From: Rhizobiaceae bacterium
Lineage (GTDB): Bacteria; Pseudomonadota; Alphaproteobacteria; Rhizobiales; Rhizobiaceae
NCBI GenBank assembly: GCA_023953845.1
Contig: JAMLJC010000001.1
Span: forward strand, 3,048,501 to 3,112,500
Length of the DNA stretch: 64,000 bases
Reading direction: 5' to 3'
Below the pieces are notes generated by a model. The model was not told where the DNA came from. It worked only from the letters and a program-made list of their open reading frames with translations, and did no database searches. Made by a program: the position numbers and the translations under genes. Position 1 is the first letter of the stretch, and each line of letters starts with the position of its first letter. This document shows positions 9,415-17,631 of this stretch, piece by piece.

Positions 9415-10701
9415 ATGAAGAAAGCAGGCGGAATTCTCGGGACGAAAATCTCGCGGCGCAATGTGCTGAAGGGCGGCGCGGCCGTTGCCGGCGTGACGGC
9501 GGTGACCGGCTTCCCGATGGTCTGGGCGCAGAATCTCAAGGACGTCACGATCAATCACACCGGCATGTCCTATTCGACGCTGCCGGATATCGGCAAGCAG
9601 GCGAGCCAGGACCTCGGCTTCAAGGTCGAGATGTCGGTGGTCGACCATCCGGGCCTGCTGAACCGTCTGGTTCAGGACCCGAAGTCGCTGGACGTCGCCG
9701 ATCTGGAGATCTGGCAGAGCAAGATCGCGGTGCCGCAGGGCGTTCTGCAGGGCATCGAGATCGCCAAGATCAAGAACTGGGCGGATCTCACCCCGCTCTA
9801 TACGGAAGGCAAGTTCGCCGGCAAGGACGTCTCCACGCAGGGCGACTCGCCGTTCGAGTTCATCTATCGCGACGCCGCCGACAGCAACAATTTCGCCAAG
9901 GGCAAGACCGATTTCGTGAACTTCGTGCCGGGCGTCTATAACGCCGACACGCTGGGCATCCGGCCGGACCTCGTCGGCCGCGAGATCACCACCTGGGCCG
10001 ACCTGATCTCGCCGGACTTCAAGGGCAAGACCGCGATCCAGAACATCCCGACCAACGGCATCATGGACGCCATGATGGCGTTCGAGGCGGCCGGCATGCT
10101 GACCTATGGCGACAAGGGCAACCCGACGCAGGACGAGCTGACCGCGACCATCACCAAGCTCATCGAGCTCAAGAAGGGCGGTCACTTCCGCGCGCTCTGG
10201 AACACCTTCGACGAGAGCGTGAACCTGATGGCCTCGGGCGAAGTCGTGATCCAGTCCATGTGGTCGCCGGCCGTGACGGCCGTCCAGACCCAGGGCATCA
10301 AGTGCGCCTACCAGCCGCTGAAGGAAGGCTATCGCGGATGGGGCAACGGCCTTGCGCTGCTGTCGCATCTCGAAGGCCTGAAGCGCGACGCAGCCTACGA
10401 GTACCTGAACTGGTACAATTCCGGCTGGGTCGGCGGCTTCATCGCCAAGCAGGGCTACTACAGCTCCAACCCGAAGACGGCGATGGAGAACCTCAGCGAG
10501 AACGAGCGCGGCTTCTTCTACGAGGGCAAGGCGGCCACCGCCGACATCACCAGCCCGACCGGAGAGAAGACCAATTCGGCCGGCGACGTGCGCGACGGCG
10601 GCTCCTACGAGGAGCGCTTCTCCAAGGTCGCGGTCTGGAACAACCTCATGGACGAGGCTGAATTCCTCTACGGCAAGTGGAACGAATTCAACGCAGCCTG
10701 A
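9415..10701 (+). CDS. ABC transporter substrate-binding protein with Tat signal (PotD/extracellular solute-binding family 1 type)
   Basis: The product is 428 residues from the ATG at 9415, chosen because GGGAG lies 8 bp upstream; in-frame starts at 9361 and 9400 lack one. Residues about 13-36 form a twin-arginine signal (SRRNVLKGGAAVAG followed by a hydrophobic stretch and VWAQ), so the protein is probably exported folded to the periplasm. The rest resembles spermidine/putrescine-type binding proteins. It stands first in an importer set with two permeases and an ATPase. The ligand is probably the cyclic amide or a related compound handled by HyuAB upstream, which is inference from context. 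Confidence 0.88.
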   Translation: MKKAGGILGTKISRRNVLKGGAAVAGVTAVTGFPMVWAQNLKDVTINHTGMSYSTLPDIGKQASQDLGFKVEMSVVDHPGLLNRLVQDPKSLDVADLEIWQSKIAVPQGVLQGIEIAKIKNWADLTPLYTEGKFAGKDVSTQGDSPFEFIYRDAADSNNFAKGKTDFVNFVPGVYNADTLGIRPDLVGREITTWADLISPDFKGKTAIQNIPTNGIMDAMMAFEAAGMLTYGDKGNPTQDELTATITKLIELKKGGHFRALWNTFDESVNLMASGEVVIQSMWSPAVTAVQTQGIKCAYQPLKEGYRGWGNGLALLSHLEGLKRDAAYEYLNWYNSGWVGGFIAKQGYYSSNPKTAMENLSENERGFFYEGKAATADITSPTGEKTNSAGDVRDGGSYEERFSKVAVWNNLMDEAEFLYGKWNEFNAA

Positions 10702-10716
10702 TGAACTGACGACCGA

Positions 10717-10745
10717 CGGCGCGGCGGCATTCCACCGCCGCGCCG
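10717..10745 (+). terminator. Intercistronic GC-rich hairpin after the binding-protein gene
   Basis: A perfect 11-bp stem (CGGCGCGGCGG / CCGCCGCGCCG) with a 7-base loop lies between the binding-protein stop and the first permease. No T-run follows. In ABC importer operons such stems act as partial terminators or mRNA stabilisers that keep the binding protein in excess over the membrane parts. Confidence 0.6.
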
Positions 10746-10801
10746 ACCGGCGTTGCGGCCAGCCCGGCCGGCAACGCTTCAATGAGCCTTTGGAATCCGA
10801 G

Positions 10802-11677
10802 ATGACGCCAACGCCTGCCAAGAAATCGTCGCTCACGAACTATCTTCAGGTCGCGCCGCTGACGCTGGTGCTGATCTGCTTCTTCATCGTGCCCGTGGCG
10901 CTGGTCGTCGTGGTGAGCTTCTTCCGCTACCAGATGCTCGTCGGCATCGTGCCGGACTTCACCTTGCGCAACTATGTCGACCTTCTGAGCAACCCGACCA
11001 CATGGTCGCTCTATTTCTCGACGCTGAAATTCACGCTGATCGTCCTCGTGATCACCTTCGTGCTGGGCTTCTGGATCGCGTATTTCCTCGTCTTCCATGT
11101 CCGCAACCTGCTCACCGCGATCGGCCTGTTCCTGCTCTGCACGGTGCCGTTCTGGACGTCCAACATCATCCGCATGATCTCCTGGCGGCCGGTTCTCGGC
11201 AAGGAAGGCCTGATCAACAGCGGCCTGATCAATGCCGGCATCATCGACCAGCCCTATGAGTGGCTGCTCTATTCGGATTTCTCCGTGGTGGTGGCCTATG
11301 TCCACCTGTTCACGCTGTTCATGATCGTGCCGATCTTCAATTCGATGGCGCGCATCGACAAGTCGCTGCTGGAGGCCGCGATCGACGCCGGCGCCACCCG
11401 CTGGGGCGTCGTCTGGAACGTCGTGCTGCCGCTCTGCAAGACGGGCGTGGCGCTGGGTGCGCTGTTCGTCGTGACGCTGGTTATGGGCGATTTCTTCGTC
11501 GTCACCGTGATGAGCGGCGGCCTGTCGGGCTCCGCGACGTCGGGCATCTTCAACGATCTGCAGTTCCTGAACTATCCGCGCGCCGCGGCGAGCGCGGTCA
11601 TCCTGCTGATCGTCGTGCTTTTGATCGCCACCGCCATCTTCCGGCTGGTCGACGTCCGCAAGGAACTGGTGAGGTAG
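10802..11677 (+). CDS. ABC transporter permease (PotB-like)
   Basis: The product is 291 residues with about six predicted membrane helices, starting with a helix at about 16-40. The EAA loop LLEAAIDAGATRWGVVWNVVLPL, which contacts the ATPase, lies at about residues 189-211. This is the first permease of a spermidine/putrescine-type importer. The ATG at 10802 is preferred over an in-frame TTG at 10790. The next permease begins 3 bp after its stop, so they are one operon. Confidence 0.88.
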   Translation: MTPTPAKKSSLTNYLQVAPLTLVLICFFIVPVALVVVVSFFRYQMLVGIVPDFTLRNYVDLLSNPTTWSLYFSTLKFTLIVLVITFVLGFWIAYFLVFHVRNLLTAIGLFLLCTVPFWTSNIIRMISWRPVLGKEGLINSGLINAGIIDQPYEWLLYSDFSVVVAYVHLFTLFMIVPIFNSMARIDKSLLEAAIDAGATRWGVVWNVVLPLCKTGVALGALFVVTLVMGDFFVVTVMSGGLSGSATSGIFNDLQFLNYPRAAASAVILLIVVLLIATAIFRLVDVRKELVR

Positions 11678-11679
11678 AC

Positions 11680-12516
11680 ATGTCATCAGGCTCTCCATCC
11701 TACGGCTCGCGTCCCTGGACCTTCTACGCGCTGGCGGCGCTGTTCACGCTGTTTGTCATCTTCCTTTACGGGCCGATGATCGCCGTGCTCGTCCTGTCGT
11801 TCCAGGGTCCCTCGGCCTCGCTGGTCTTCCCGCTGCGCGACCCCTCGCTGATGTGGTTCGATGAACTGTTCAATCCGCGCCGCGTGGGCGACGTGGCGGG
11901 CGCGTTCCGCCGGTCGCTGCCGCTCGCGCTCATCGTCATGGTGCTGACGGTTCTGATCTCGGTGACGGCCGGCTTCGCCTTCCGCCGCCGCTTCAAGGGC
12001 GCGACGGCGATCTTCTACATGGCGATCGCCAGCCTGATCGTGCCGGGGCTGGTGCTCTCCATCGGCATTCTGGTGACGTTCCGCTATCTCGGCCTCTCGG
12101 CGAGCTGGTACACGTCGGCGCTCGGCGCGCATCTTTCCTGGGCGCTGCCCTTCGGCCTGCTCATCATGTTCGCCATCCTCGGCCGTTTGAGCCCGTCCTA
12201 CGAGGAGGCGGCCTACGACCTCGGCGCCAGCAAATGGCAGACCGTCAAGGACGTCGTGGTGCCCATCGTGTTCCCCGGCATGATCGCCGTGGCGCTGTTC
12301 GGCTTCACGCTCTCCTATGACGAGTTCCCGAGAAGCTGGCTCACCGTCGGCACAAAGAACACGCTGCCGCTCGAAATCTGGACGATGACCACGAACGTCA
12401 CCTCGCCCGCGCTCTATGCGCTCGGCACGGTGACCACGGTCGTCTCCTTCATCGTCATCGCGATCGCGCTCGGCTCGATCGTCATCATCCAGAGAAAACG
12501 GTCGCGAGGGAAATGA
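11680..12516 (+). CDS. ABC transporter permease (PotC-like)
   Basis: The product is 278 residues with six predicted membrane segments and an EAA loop (YEEAAYDLGASKWQTVKDVV) at about 180-200. It is the second permease of the importer. The ATG at 11680 follows a GAGG ribosome-binding site just after the previous stop. The stop overlaps the ATPase start by 4 bp (ATGA), which couples translation. Confidence 0.88.
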   Translation: MSSGSPSYGSRPWTFYALAALFTLFVIFLYGPMIAVLVLSFQGPSASLVFPLRDPSLMWFDELFNPRRVGDVAGAFRRSLPLALIVMVLTVLISVTAGFAFRRRFKGATAIFYMAIASLIVPGLVLSIGILVTFRYLGLSASWYTSALGAHLSWALPFGLLIMFAILGRLSPSYEEAAYDLGASKWQTVKDVVVPIVFPGMIAVALFGFTLSYDEFPRSWLTVGTKNTLPLEIWTMTTNVTSPALYALGTVTTVVSFIVIAIALGSIVIIQRKRSRGK

Positions 12517-13691
12517 GCAATACGGCGACGAATATGGCGGCAACGGCTGCCTCACCGGCTCAAGGCTCCGGTGAAATCCGACTGGTCAACGTGACCAAGC
12601 AGTTCGGCAGCTCCTATGCCGTCCGGGACATCAACCTGACGATCCCGCACGGGTCCTATTGCTGCCTGCTCGGCCCGTCCGGCTGCGGCAAGACGACGAT
12701 CCTGCGCATGATCGCGGGGCATGAGACGCCGACGTCGGGCGAGATCTGGATCGGAGACCAGATGGTCGTCGGCAGGCCGCCGGTCGAGCGCGGCACGGCG
12801 ATGATGTTCCAGAGCTACGCGCTCTTCCCGCATCTCTCCATTCTCGACAACGTTGCCTTCTATCTGAAGATGCGCGGCGTGGGCAAAGAGGAGCGCCGTT
12901 CCCGCGCCGAGGAGATGCTGAAGCGCGTGCAGCTTCACCATCTGAAGGATCGCATGCCGGCGCAGCTTTCCGGCGGCCAGCAGCAGCGGGTGGCGCTGGC
13001 GCGTTCGCTGATCACCAATCCGAAGGTTCTGCTTCTGGACGAGCCGCTGTCGGCGCTCGACGAATTCCTGCGCCTCAGGATGCGCGGCGAGTTGAAGAGC
13101 CTGCAGAACGAACTCGGCATCACCTTCGTGCACGTCACCCACACCCAGCCCGAGGCGATCGCGCTGGCGGACATGGTTGTCGTCATGGACACCGGCCGTA
13201 TCGATCAGGCGGACACGGCGAACATGATCTTTGACAAGCCGAAAACGCCCTATGTCGCGCGCTTCATGGGCGGCCAGAACGTGCTGACCGGCACGATAAA
13301 GGAAAGCGGCGGCGGCAGGCTACGACTGGAAGGCACCGGCGGCTCGGCCTTCGAGGTCCTGTCGGATGCTGCGGAGAAGGGTTCGAAACTTTCGGTGGCC
13401 GTGCGCCGCGACCGCATCGGCCTAGCCCGCCGCAGCGCCGCCGCCGAAGGCGCGGTGAACACGCTGGCCGGGCGCATCGTGGCGACCGAATACCAGGGCA
13501 GCTACGTGAAGATCACAATCGATATCGGCAGCGACCTCTTCGTGGCCAACGTATCGGACGCGGCATATTTCGTCGATCCGGTCGATGTCGGCGACGATGT
13601 CGTCGCGACGTGGAAGGCCGAGGACGTTCATGTGCTCAGCAAGGTTGATACCGGAAGCGCCGGCGATCCTTACCTGGAAAATGGACACTAA
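12513..13691 (+). CDS. ABC transporter ATP-binding protein (PotA-like)
   Basis: The product is 392 residues. It has Walker A GPSGCGKTT at 54-62, the signature LSGGQQQR near 152-159, Walker B VLLLDEPLSALDE near 173-185, and a C-terminal TOBE-type domain (about 290-380), as in PotA/FbpC proteins. It powers uptake of the ligand bound by the protein at 9415. It is last in this four-gene importer, and its start overlaps the preceding stop by 4 bp. Confidence 0.92.
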   Translation: MSNTATNMAATAASPAQGSGEIRLVNVTKQFGSSYAVRDINLTIPHGSYCCLLGPSGCGKTTILRMIAGHETPTSGEIWIGDQMVVGRPPVERGTAMMFQSYALFPHLSILDNVAFYLKMRGVGKEERRSRAEEMLKRVQLHHLKDRMPAQLSGGQQQRVALARSLITNPKVLLLDEPLSALDEFLRLRMRGELKSLQNELGITFVHVTHTQPEAIALADMVVVMDTGRIDQADTANMIFDKPKTPYVARFMGGQNVLTGTIKESGGGRLRLEGTGGSAFEVLSDAAEKGSKLSVAVRRDRIGLARRSAAAEGAVNTLAGRIVATEYQGSYVKITIDIGSDLFVANVSDAAYFVDPVDVGDDVVATWKAEDVHVLSKVDTGSAGDPYLENGH

Positions 13692-13729
13692 GGTTCGGGC
13701 GAGATCATCTGACGCCCGGTTAAGACAAT

Positions 13730-13755
13730 TCAGGCGGTGGCGATCCGCCGCCTGA
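13730..13755 (+). terminator. Hairpin downstream of the importer operon
   Basis: The inverted repeat TCAGGC ... GCCTGA with further pairing GGCG-ATC-CGCC inside lies 38 bp after the ATPase stop. No T-run follows, so rho-independent termination is uncertain. It may instead block 3' decay. Confidence 0.4.
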
Positions 13756-13952
13756 GCAAATGCGAAGACTTCAGGCAACGTTCCGGCAGAAGAAGCCGGC
13801 GCGATAGGAAGTATTTTGCACCTTGAAGGGAGTTCGTTTCGCGGCGAAAGGGAGATCGCGGACGCATTGAAAACGAGATCATTATCAATCGACTTACTGC
13901 CGCGTGTCAATGGAGGATGCGCTGCGTCGGGACCTGGCAGGAGCACAATGCT

Positions 13953-15338
13953 GTGAGTGACATCGAAGAAATCGCCGACCGGACCGCAACCGGAATCGCG
14001 CTCGCCTATCGCAGCGGCGAGGCTGACCCCGTCGAGGTGACGCAATGCCTCCTGTCGCGCATCGAGAAGAGCATGGACGACCGGGTCTTTCTCGAAGTCG
14101 TCCCGGAGCGGGCTCTGGCGGAGGCCAAGACGGCCGCGGCGCGCTACAAGGCCGGTCGGCAGCTATCTCCGCTGGACGGCGTGCCCGTCGCCTGGAAGGA
14201 TCTCTACCATGTGGCGGGGACGCGTACGACGGCTGGCTCGATCCTGCTGAAGGATTCCGCGCCGCAGACGGCGGACATGCCCTGCGTGGCCAATGCCGTG
14301 GCGGCCGGCACCGTCACCATGGGCAAGCTCAACATGACCGAGTTCGCCTATTCCGGTCTCGGTCTCAATCCGCATTTCGGCACGGCCTTCAACCCCAACG
14401 ACCGCGAGACGCCGCGCTCGCCGGGCGGTTCGTCTTCCGGTTCGGGCGCGGCTGTCGCGTCGCGGCTGGTGCCGATCGCCATCGGCTCGGACACCGGCGG
14501 ATCGGTTCGCGTGCCGGCTTCCTACAACGGCACCGTCGGCTTCAAGACGAGCACGGGCCGCATCGACAAGACAGGAATCGTTCCGCTGGCCGCCACCTAC
14601 GACACGATCGGTCCCCTGGCGCGTTCCGTGGAGGACTGCATCCTCGCCGACATGGTGATGCGGGGCGCGGCAATGTCTCCGGTCCGTCGCGCCGACCTGT
14701 CGGAATTGAAGCTCTTCGTTCCGACGAATATCGTCCTGAACGATGCCGAACCGGCCGTCATGGAGAATTTCGAGCGCTCGCTGCGCGCGCTGGAAGCCAG
14801 GGGTGTCAGGATCGCACGCGGCCGTTTCGAACTCCTGGACGTGGTTTCGAAGCTCACCGCCGACCACGGCACCATCATCGCCGCCGAATCCTACGCGGAG
14901 TATCATGAGATCGCCGACGGTGAAGACGGTAAGCGGATCGATCGCCGCGTGCTGGCGCGCATGCTGATGGGCAAGGCCATGTCGGCACGCAGCCTGCTGG
15001 AGATCCAGCGCACCAGGGCGAAGGTCGTTCCGCAGGTGTCGGCCGCGCTCGATGGCGCGTTGCTCGTCATGCCGACCACGGTGATCACGGCCCCGGCCAT
15101 CGCGCCGCTCGAAGCCGGCGACGACGTCTTCTTCAGGATCAACACGCTGACATTGCGCAACACGGCGCTGACGAACGTGCTCGACATGTGCGGCGTGGCG
15201 ATGCCGAATGGCCGCGACGAGAAGGGCCTTCCGACAAGCTTCCTCGTCTCGGCTCCGTGGGACGAGGACGAGCGGCTGCTCGGGGCGGCTCTGGCAATGG
15301 AAGCGATTGTTGGCGACGGCTTCGTGCCGCTGCGCTGA
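13953..15338 (+). CDS. Amidase-signature family hydrolase
   Basis: The product is 461 residues. The Ser-cisSer-Lys machinery is visible: Lys82 in VAWKDLYHV, the GGSSSGSG loop at 158-165, and nucleophile Ser184 in DTGGSVRVPAS. These enzymes hydrolyse linear amides. The GTG at 13953 was chosen because AGGAG lies at 13939-13943 with 9-bp spacing; the in-frame ATG at 13917 has no such site. It is the first gene of an operon with decarboxylase-like, dehydrogenase, D-carbamoylase and hydantoinase genes, so it probably acts on an amide produced or met in that pathway. Confidence 0.87.
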   Translation: MSDIEEIADRTATGIALAYRSGEADPVEVTQCLLSRIEKSMDDRVFLEVVPERALAEAKTAAARYKAGRQLSPLDGVPVAWKDLYHVAGTRTTAGSILLKDSAPQTADMPCVANAVAAGTVTMGKLNMTEFAYSGLGLNPHFGTAFNPNDRETPRSPGGSSSGSGAAVASRLVPIAIGSDTGGSVRVPASYNGTVGFKTSTGRIDKTGIVPLAATYDTIGPLARSVEDCILADMVMRGAAMSPVRRADLSELKLFVPTNIVLNDAEPAVMENFERSLRALEARGVRIARGRFELLDVVSKLTADHGTIIAAESYAEYHEIADGEDGKRIDRRVLARMLMGKAMSARSLLEIQRTRAKVVPQVSAALDGALLVMPTTVITAPAIAPLEAGDDVFFRINTLTLRNTALTNVLDMCGVAMPNGRDEKGLPTSFLVSAPWDEDERLLGAALAMEAIVGDGFVPLR

Positions 15339-15350
15339 AGGGAGAAGACC

Positions 15351-15746
15351 ATGGCAGTGAACAAACCACGTTCCGAGCGCTTCGAGCGCGGGTTGAGGAC
15401 GCGCCGCGAGGTGCTGGGCGCCGACTATGTCGACAGCTCGCTGGAGAAGGCCGACGAGTTCAACTGGGCCATGCAGCAACTCACCACCGAATGGTGCTGG
15501 GACGGAACATGGAACCGTCCCGGCCTCGACCGCCGCTCGCGCTCCATCCTCAACCTCGGCATGATCGCGGCGCTGAACCGGCCGCACGAGCTGAAGCTGC
15601 ATATCCGCGGCGCGGTCAACAACGGCCTGACGAAGGACGAGCTGAAGGAGATCTTCCTCCAGATCGGCACCTATTGCGGCGTGCCGGCGGCGATGGATTC
15701 GTTCCGCATCGCCAAGGAAGTCTTCAAGGAGATGGGCATTGACTGA
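15351..15746 (+). CDS. Carboxymuconolactone decarboxylase (CMD) family protein
   Basis: The product is 131 residues, similar in length and pattern to gamma-carboxymuconolactone decarboxylase (PcaC-like), including the LNLGMIAALNRPHELKLHIRGA helix and the later CGVPAAMDSF segment with the conserved Cys. The family contains true decarboxylases and peroxidase-like AhpD proteins. The first is favoured by length and by the catabolic context. It sits 12 bp after the amidase and overlaps the next gene by 8 bp. Confidence 0.82.
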   Translation: MAVNKPRSERFERGLRTRREVLGADYVDSSLEKADEFNWAMQQLTTEWCWDGTWNRPGLDRRSRSILNLGMIAALNRPHELKLHIRGAVNNGLTKDELKEIFLQIGTYCGVPAAMDSFRIAKEVFKEMGID

Positions 15747-16638
15747 GACGGCCACGGTCGGGCCGGTCGCCTTCATCGGCCTCGGCATGATGGGCGGGCC
15801 AATGGCGGCCCGGCTCGCAGCCGCCGGCTTCGAGGTATGCGGGGCTGACCCTGTCGCCGCGGCGCGGCAGGCTTTGGCGGGGGCCGGCGGCAAGGCGTTC
15901 GAGACGGCGCGCGAGGCCGCGACAGGTGCGTCGGTCGTCATCACCATGCTGCCGGACGGCAAGGTCGTCCGCGACGTGCTGCTCGGGAGCGGCAAGGCGG
16001 CCGAGGCGCTGGCGCCCGGCGCGCTGGTGGTCGACATGAGTTCGTCGGCGCCGATGGAAACCCGCGACCTGCATCGCGATCTGTCTGCCATGGGGCTGAA
16101 ACTGATCGACGCTCCCGTTTCGGGCGGCGTCCGCCGCGTTCTCGACGGCACGCTGACGATCATGGCGGGCGGCGACGCGGCCGACGTCGAGCGGGCGCGG
16201 CCGCTCTTCGAGGCGATCGGCAAGGCGATCATCCCGACCGGACCGATCGGCTCCGGGCACGCCGTGAAGGCGCTGAACAACTATGTCTCGGCGGCGGGAC
16301 TGGCGGCTGCGTGCGAGGCGGCTTTGATCGCCGAACGCTTCGGCGTCGATCCCGCCGTGCTGGTCGATGTGCTCAACGTCTCGACCGGCAAGAACAATTC
16401 GACCGAAGTCAAGATGAAGCCATTCGTGCTGTCGGGCAGCTTCGCTTCCGGCTTCGCCATGGCGCTGATGGCAAAAGATCTGCGCACCGCCGCCGACCTT
16501 GCCCGTCAGCTGGGTATCGGGGAAAGTGGAACGGGCGCGGCCGCCGGCCTCTGGACGGAGGCTTCGTCGGCTCTCGGCAAGAGCGCCGATCATACCGAGA
16601 TACACCGTTTTCTCGCCCGTCAGGAACGCAAGGAATAA
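15739..16638 (+). CDS. 3-hydroxyisobutyrate dehydrogenase-family NAD(P) oxidoreductase
   Basis: The product is 299 residues. It has the Rossmann motif GLGMMGGPMA near the N-terminus (about 14-23), a DAPVSGG segment in the middle, and the helix GSGHAVKALNNYVSAA with the catalytic Lys. The family oxidises 3-hydroxy acids or reduces tartronate semialdehyde-like compounds. The start is a TTG at 15739 inside the preceding gene, with AAGGAG 7 bp upstream, so the two genes overlap by 8 bp and are coupled. Confidence 0.87.
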   Translation: MTETATVGPVAFIGLGMMGGPMAARLAAAGFEVCGADPVAAARQALAGAGGKAFETAREAATGASVVITMLPDGKVVRDVLLGSGKAAEALAPGALVVDMSSSAPMETRDLHRDLSAMGLKLIDAPVSGGVRRVLDGTLTIMAGGDAADVERARPLFEAIGKAIIPTGPIGSGHAVKALNNYVSAAGLAAACEAALIAERFGVDPAVLVDVLNVSTGKNNSTEVKMKPFVLSGSFASGFAMALMAKDLRTAADLARQLGIGESGTGAAAGLWTEASSALGKSADHTEIHRFLARQERKE

Positions 16639-16652
16639 AGGGAGGATCAGAG

Positions 16653-17591
16653 ATGTCCCGTATCGTCCACACAGCGGCCGCCCAGATGGGGCCGATCTCG
16701 AAGTCCGAGACGCGCAAGGACACGGTGAAGCGGCTGATCGCGCTGATGCGCGAAGCCAAGGGCAGGGGAGCCGAACTCGTCGTCTTCACGGAGCTGGCGC
16801 TGACGACTTTCTTCCCGCGCTGGCTGATCGAGGACGAAGCCGAACTCGATGCCTGGTATGAAAGCGAGATGCCGGGACCGGACACGCAGGCGCTGTTCGA
16901 CGAAGCGAAGAAGCTCGGCGTCGGATTCAATCTGGGCTACGCGGAACTCGTGAACGAGGGCGGACGCAAGCGCCGCTTCAATACCTCGATCCTCGTGGAC
17001 CGTTCCGGCAACATCGTCGGCAAATACCGCAAGGTGCATCTGCCGGGGCATTCCGAGCCGCAGTCCGGCCGCACGCACCAGCATCTGGAGAAACGCTATT
17101 TCGAGCCGGGCAATCTCGGCTTCGGCGTCTGGCGCGCCTTTGGCGGCGTCATGGGCATGTGCATCTGCAACGACCGCCGCTGGCCCGAAACCTACCGCGT
17201 CATGGGCCTTCAAGGCGTCGAGATGGTCATGCTTGGATACAACACGCCTTACGACCACACTGGGCACAAGGACATCGATAGCTTGACGCAGTTCCACAAC
17301 CACCTTTCCATGCAGGCCGGCGCCTACCAGAATGCCACCTGGGTGGTCGGCACGGCGAAGTGCGGCGTCGAGGAAGGGTCGAACATGTGCGGCCAGAGCG
17401 TCATCGTCGCGCCTTCGGGCGAGATCGTGGCGCAGGCCTATTCGCTGGAGGACGAGATCATCACGGCGCGGTGCGACCTTGACCTTGGCAAGCGTTATCG
17501 CGAAACCATCTTCAACTTCGCGAAGCATCGCGAGCCGGAAGCATACCGCCTGATCGTCGAACGCAAGGGCGCCATACCGCCGGCCGAGTGA
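16653..17591 (+). CDS. N-carbamoyl-D-amino acid hydrolase (nitrilase superfamily)
   Basis: The product is 312 residues. All three catalytic residues fall at the positions known for the Agrobacterium D-carbamoylase: Glu47 (FTELAL), Lys127 (YRKVHLPG) and Cys172 (MCICNDRRWPE). The enzyme splits N-carbamoyl-D-amino acids to D-amino acid, CO2 and ammonia. The ATG at 16653 follows GGGAGG. The metal-dependent hydantoinase that makes its substrate lies 40 bp downstream, so the two form the classical two-step hydantoin pathway. Confidence 0.93.
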   Translation: MSRIVHTAAAQMGPISKSETRKDTVKRLIALMREAKGRGAELVVFTELALTTFFPRWLIEDEAELDAWYESEMPGPDTQALFDEAKKLGVGFNLGYAELVNEGGRKRRFNTSILVDRSGNIVGKYRKVHLPGHSEPQSGRTHQHLEKRYFEPGNLGFGVWRAFGGVMGMCICNDRRWPETYRVMGLQGVEMVMLGYNTPYDHTGHKDIDSLTQFHNHLSMQAGAYQNATWVVGTAKCGVEEGSNMCGQSVIVAPSGEIVAQAYSLEDEIITARCDLDLGKRYRETIFNFAKHREPEAYRLIVERKGAIPPAE

Positions 17592-17631
17592 TGCGCCGGC
17601 CGAAGACAGAGGAACAGAAGGGAGCACCAGC

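Noticed and set aside
7300..10836. A very long open frame on the minus strand (over 1,100 codons) opposite hyuB and the binding-protein gene
   Set aside because: The translation is rich in Arg, His and Asp without any known domain, and the plus strand has clear gene families. Such frames are a codon-bias artefact of GC-rich genes.
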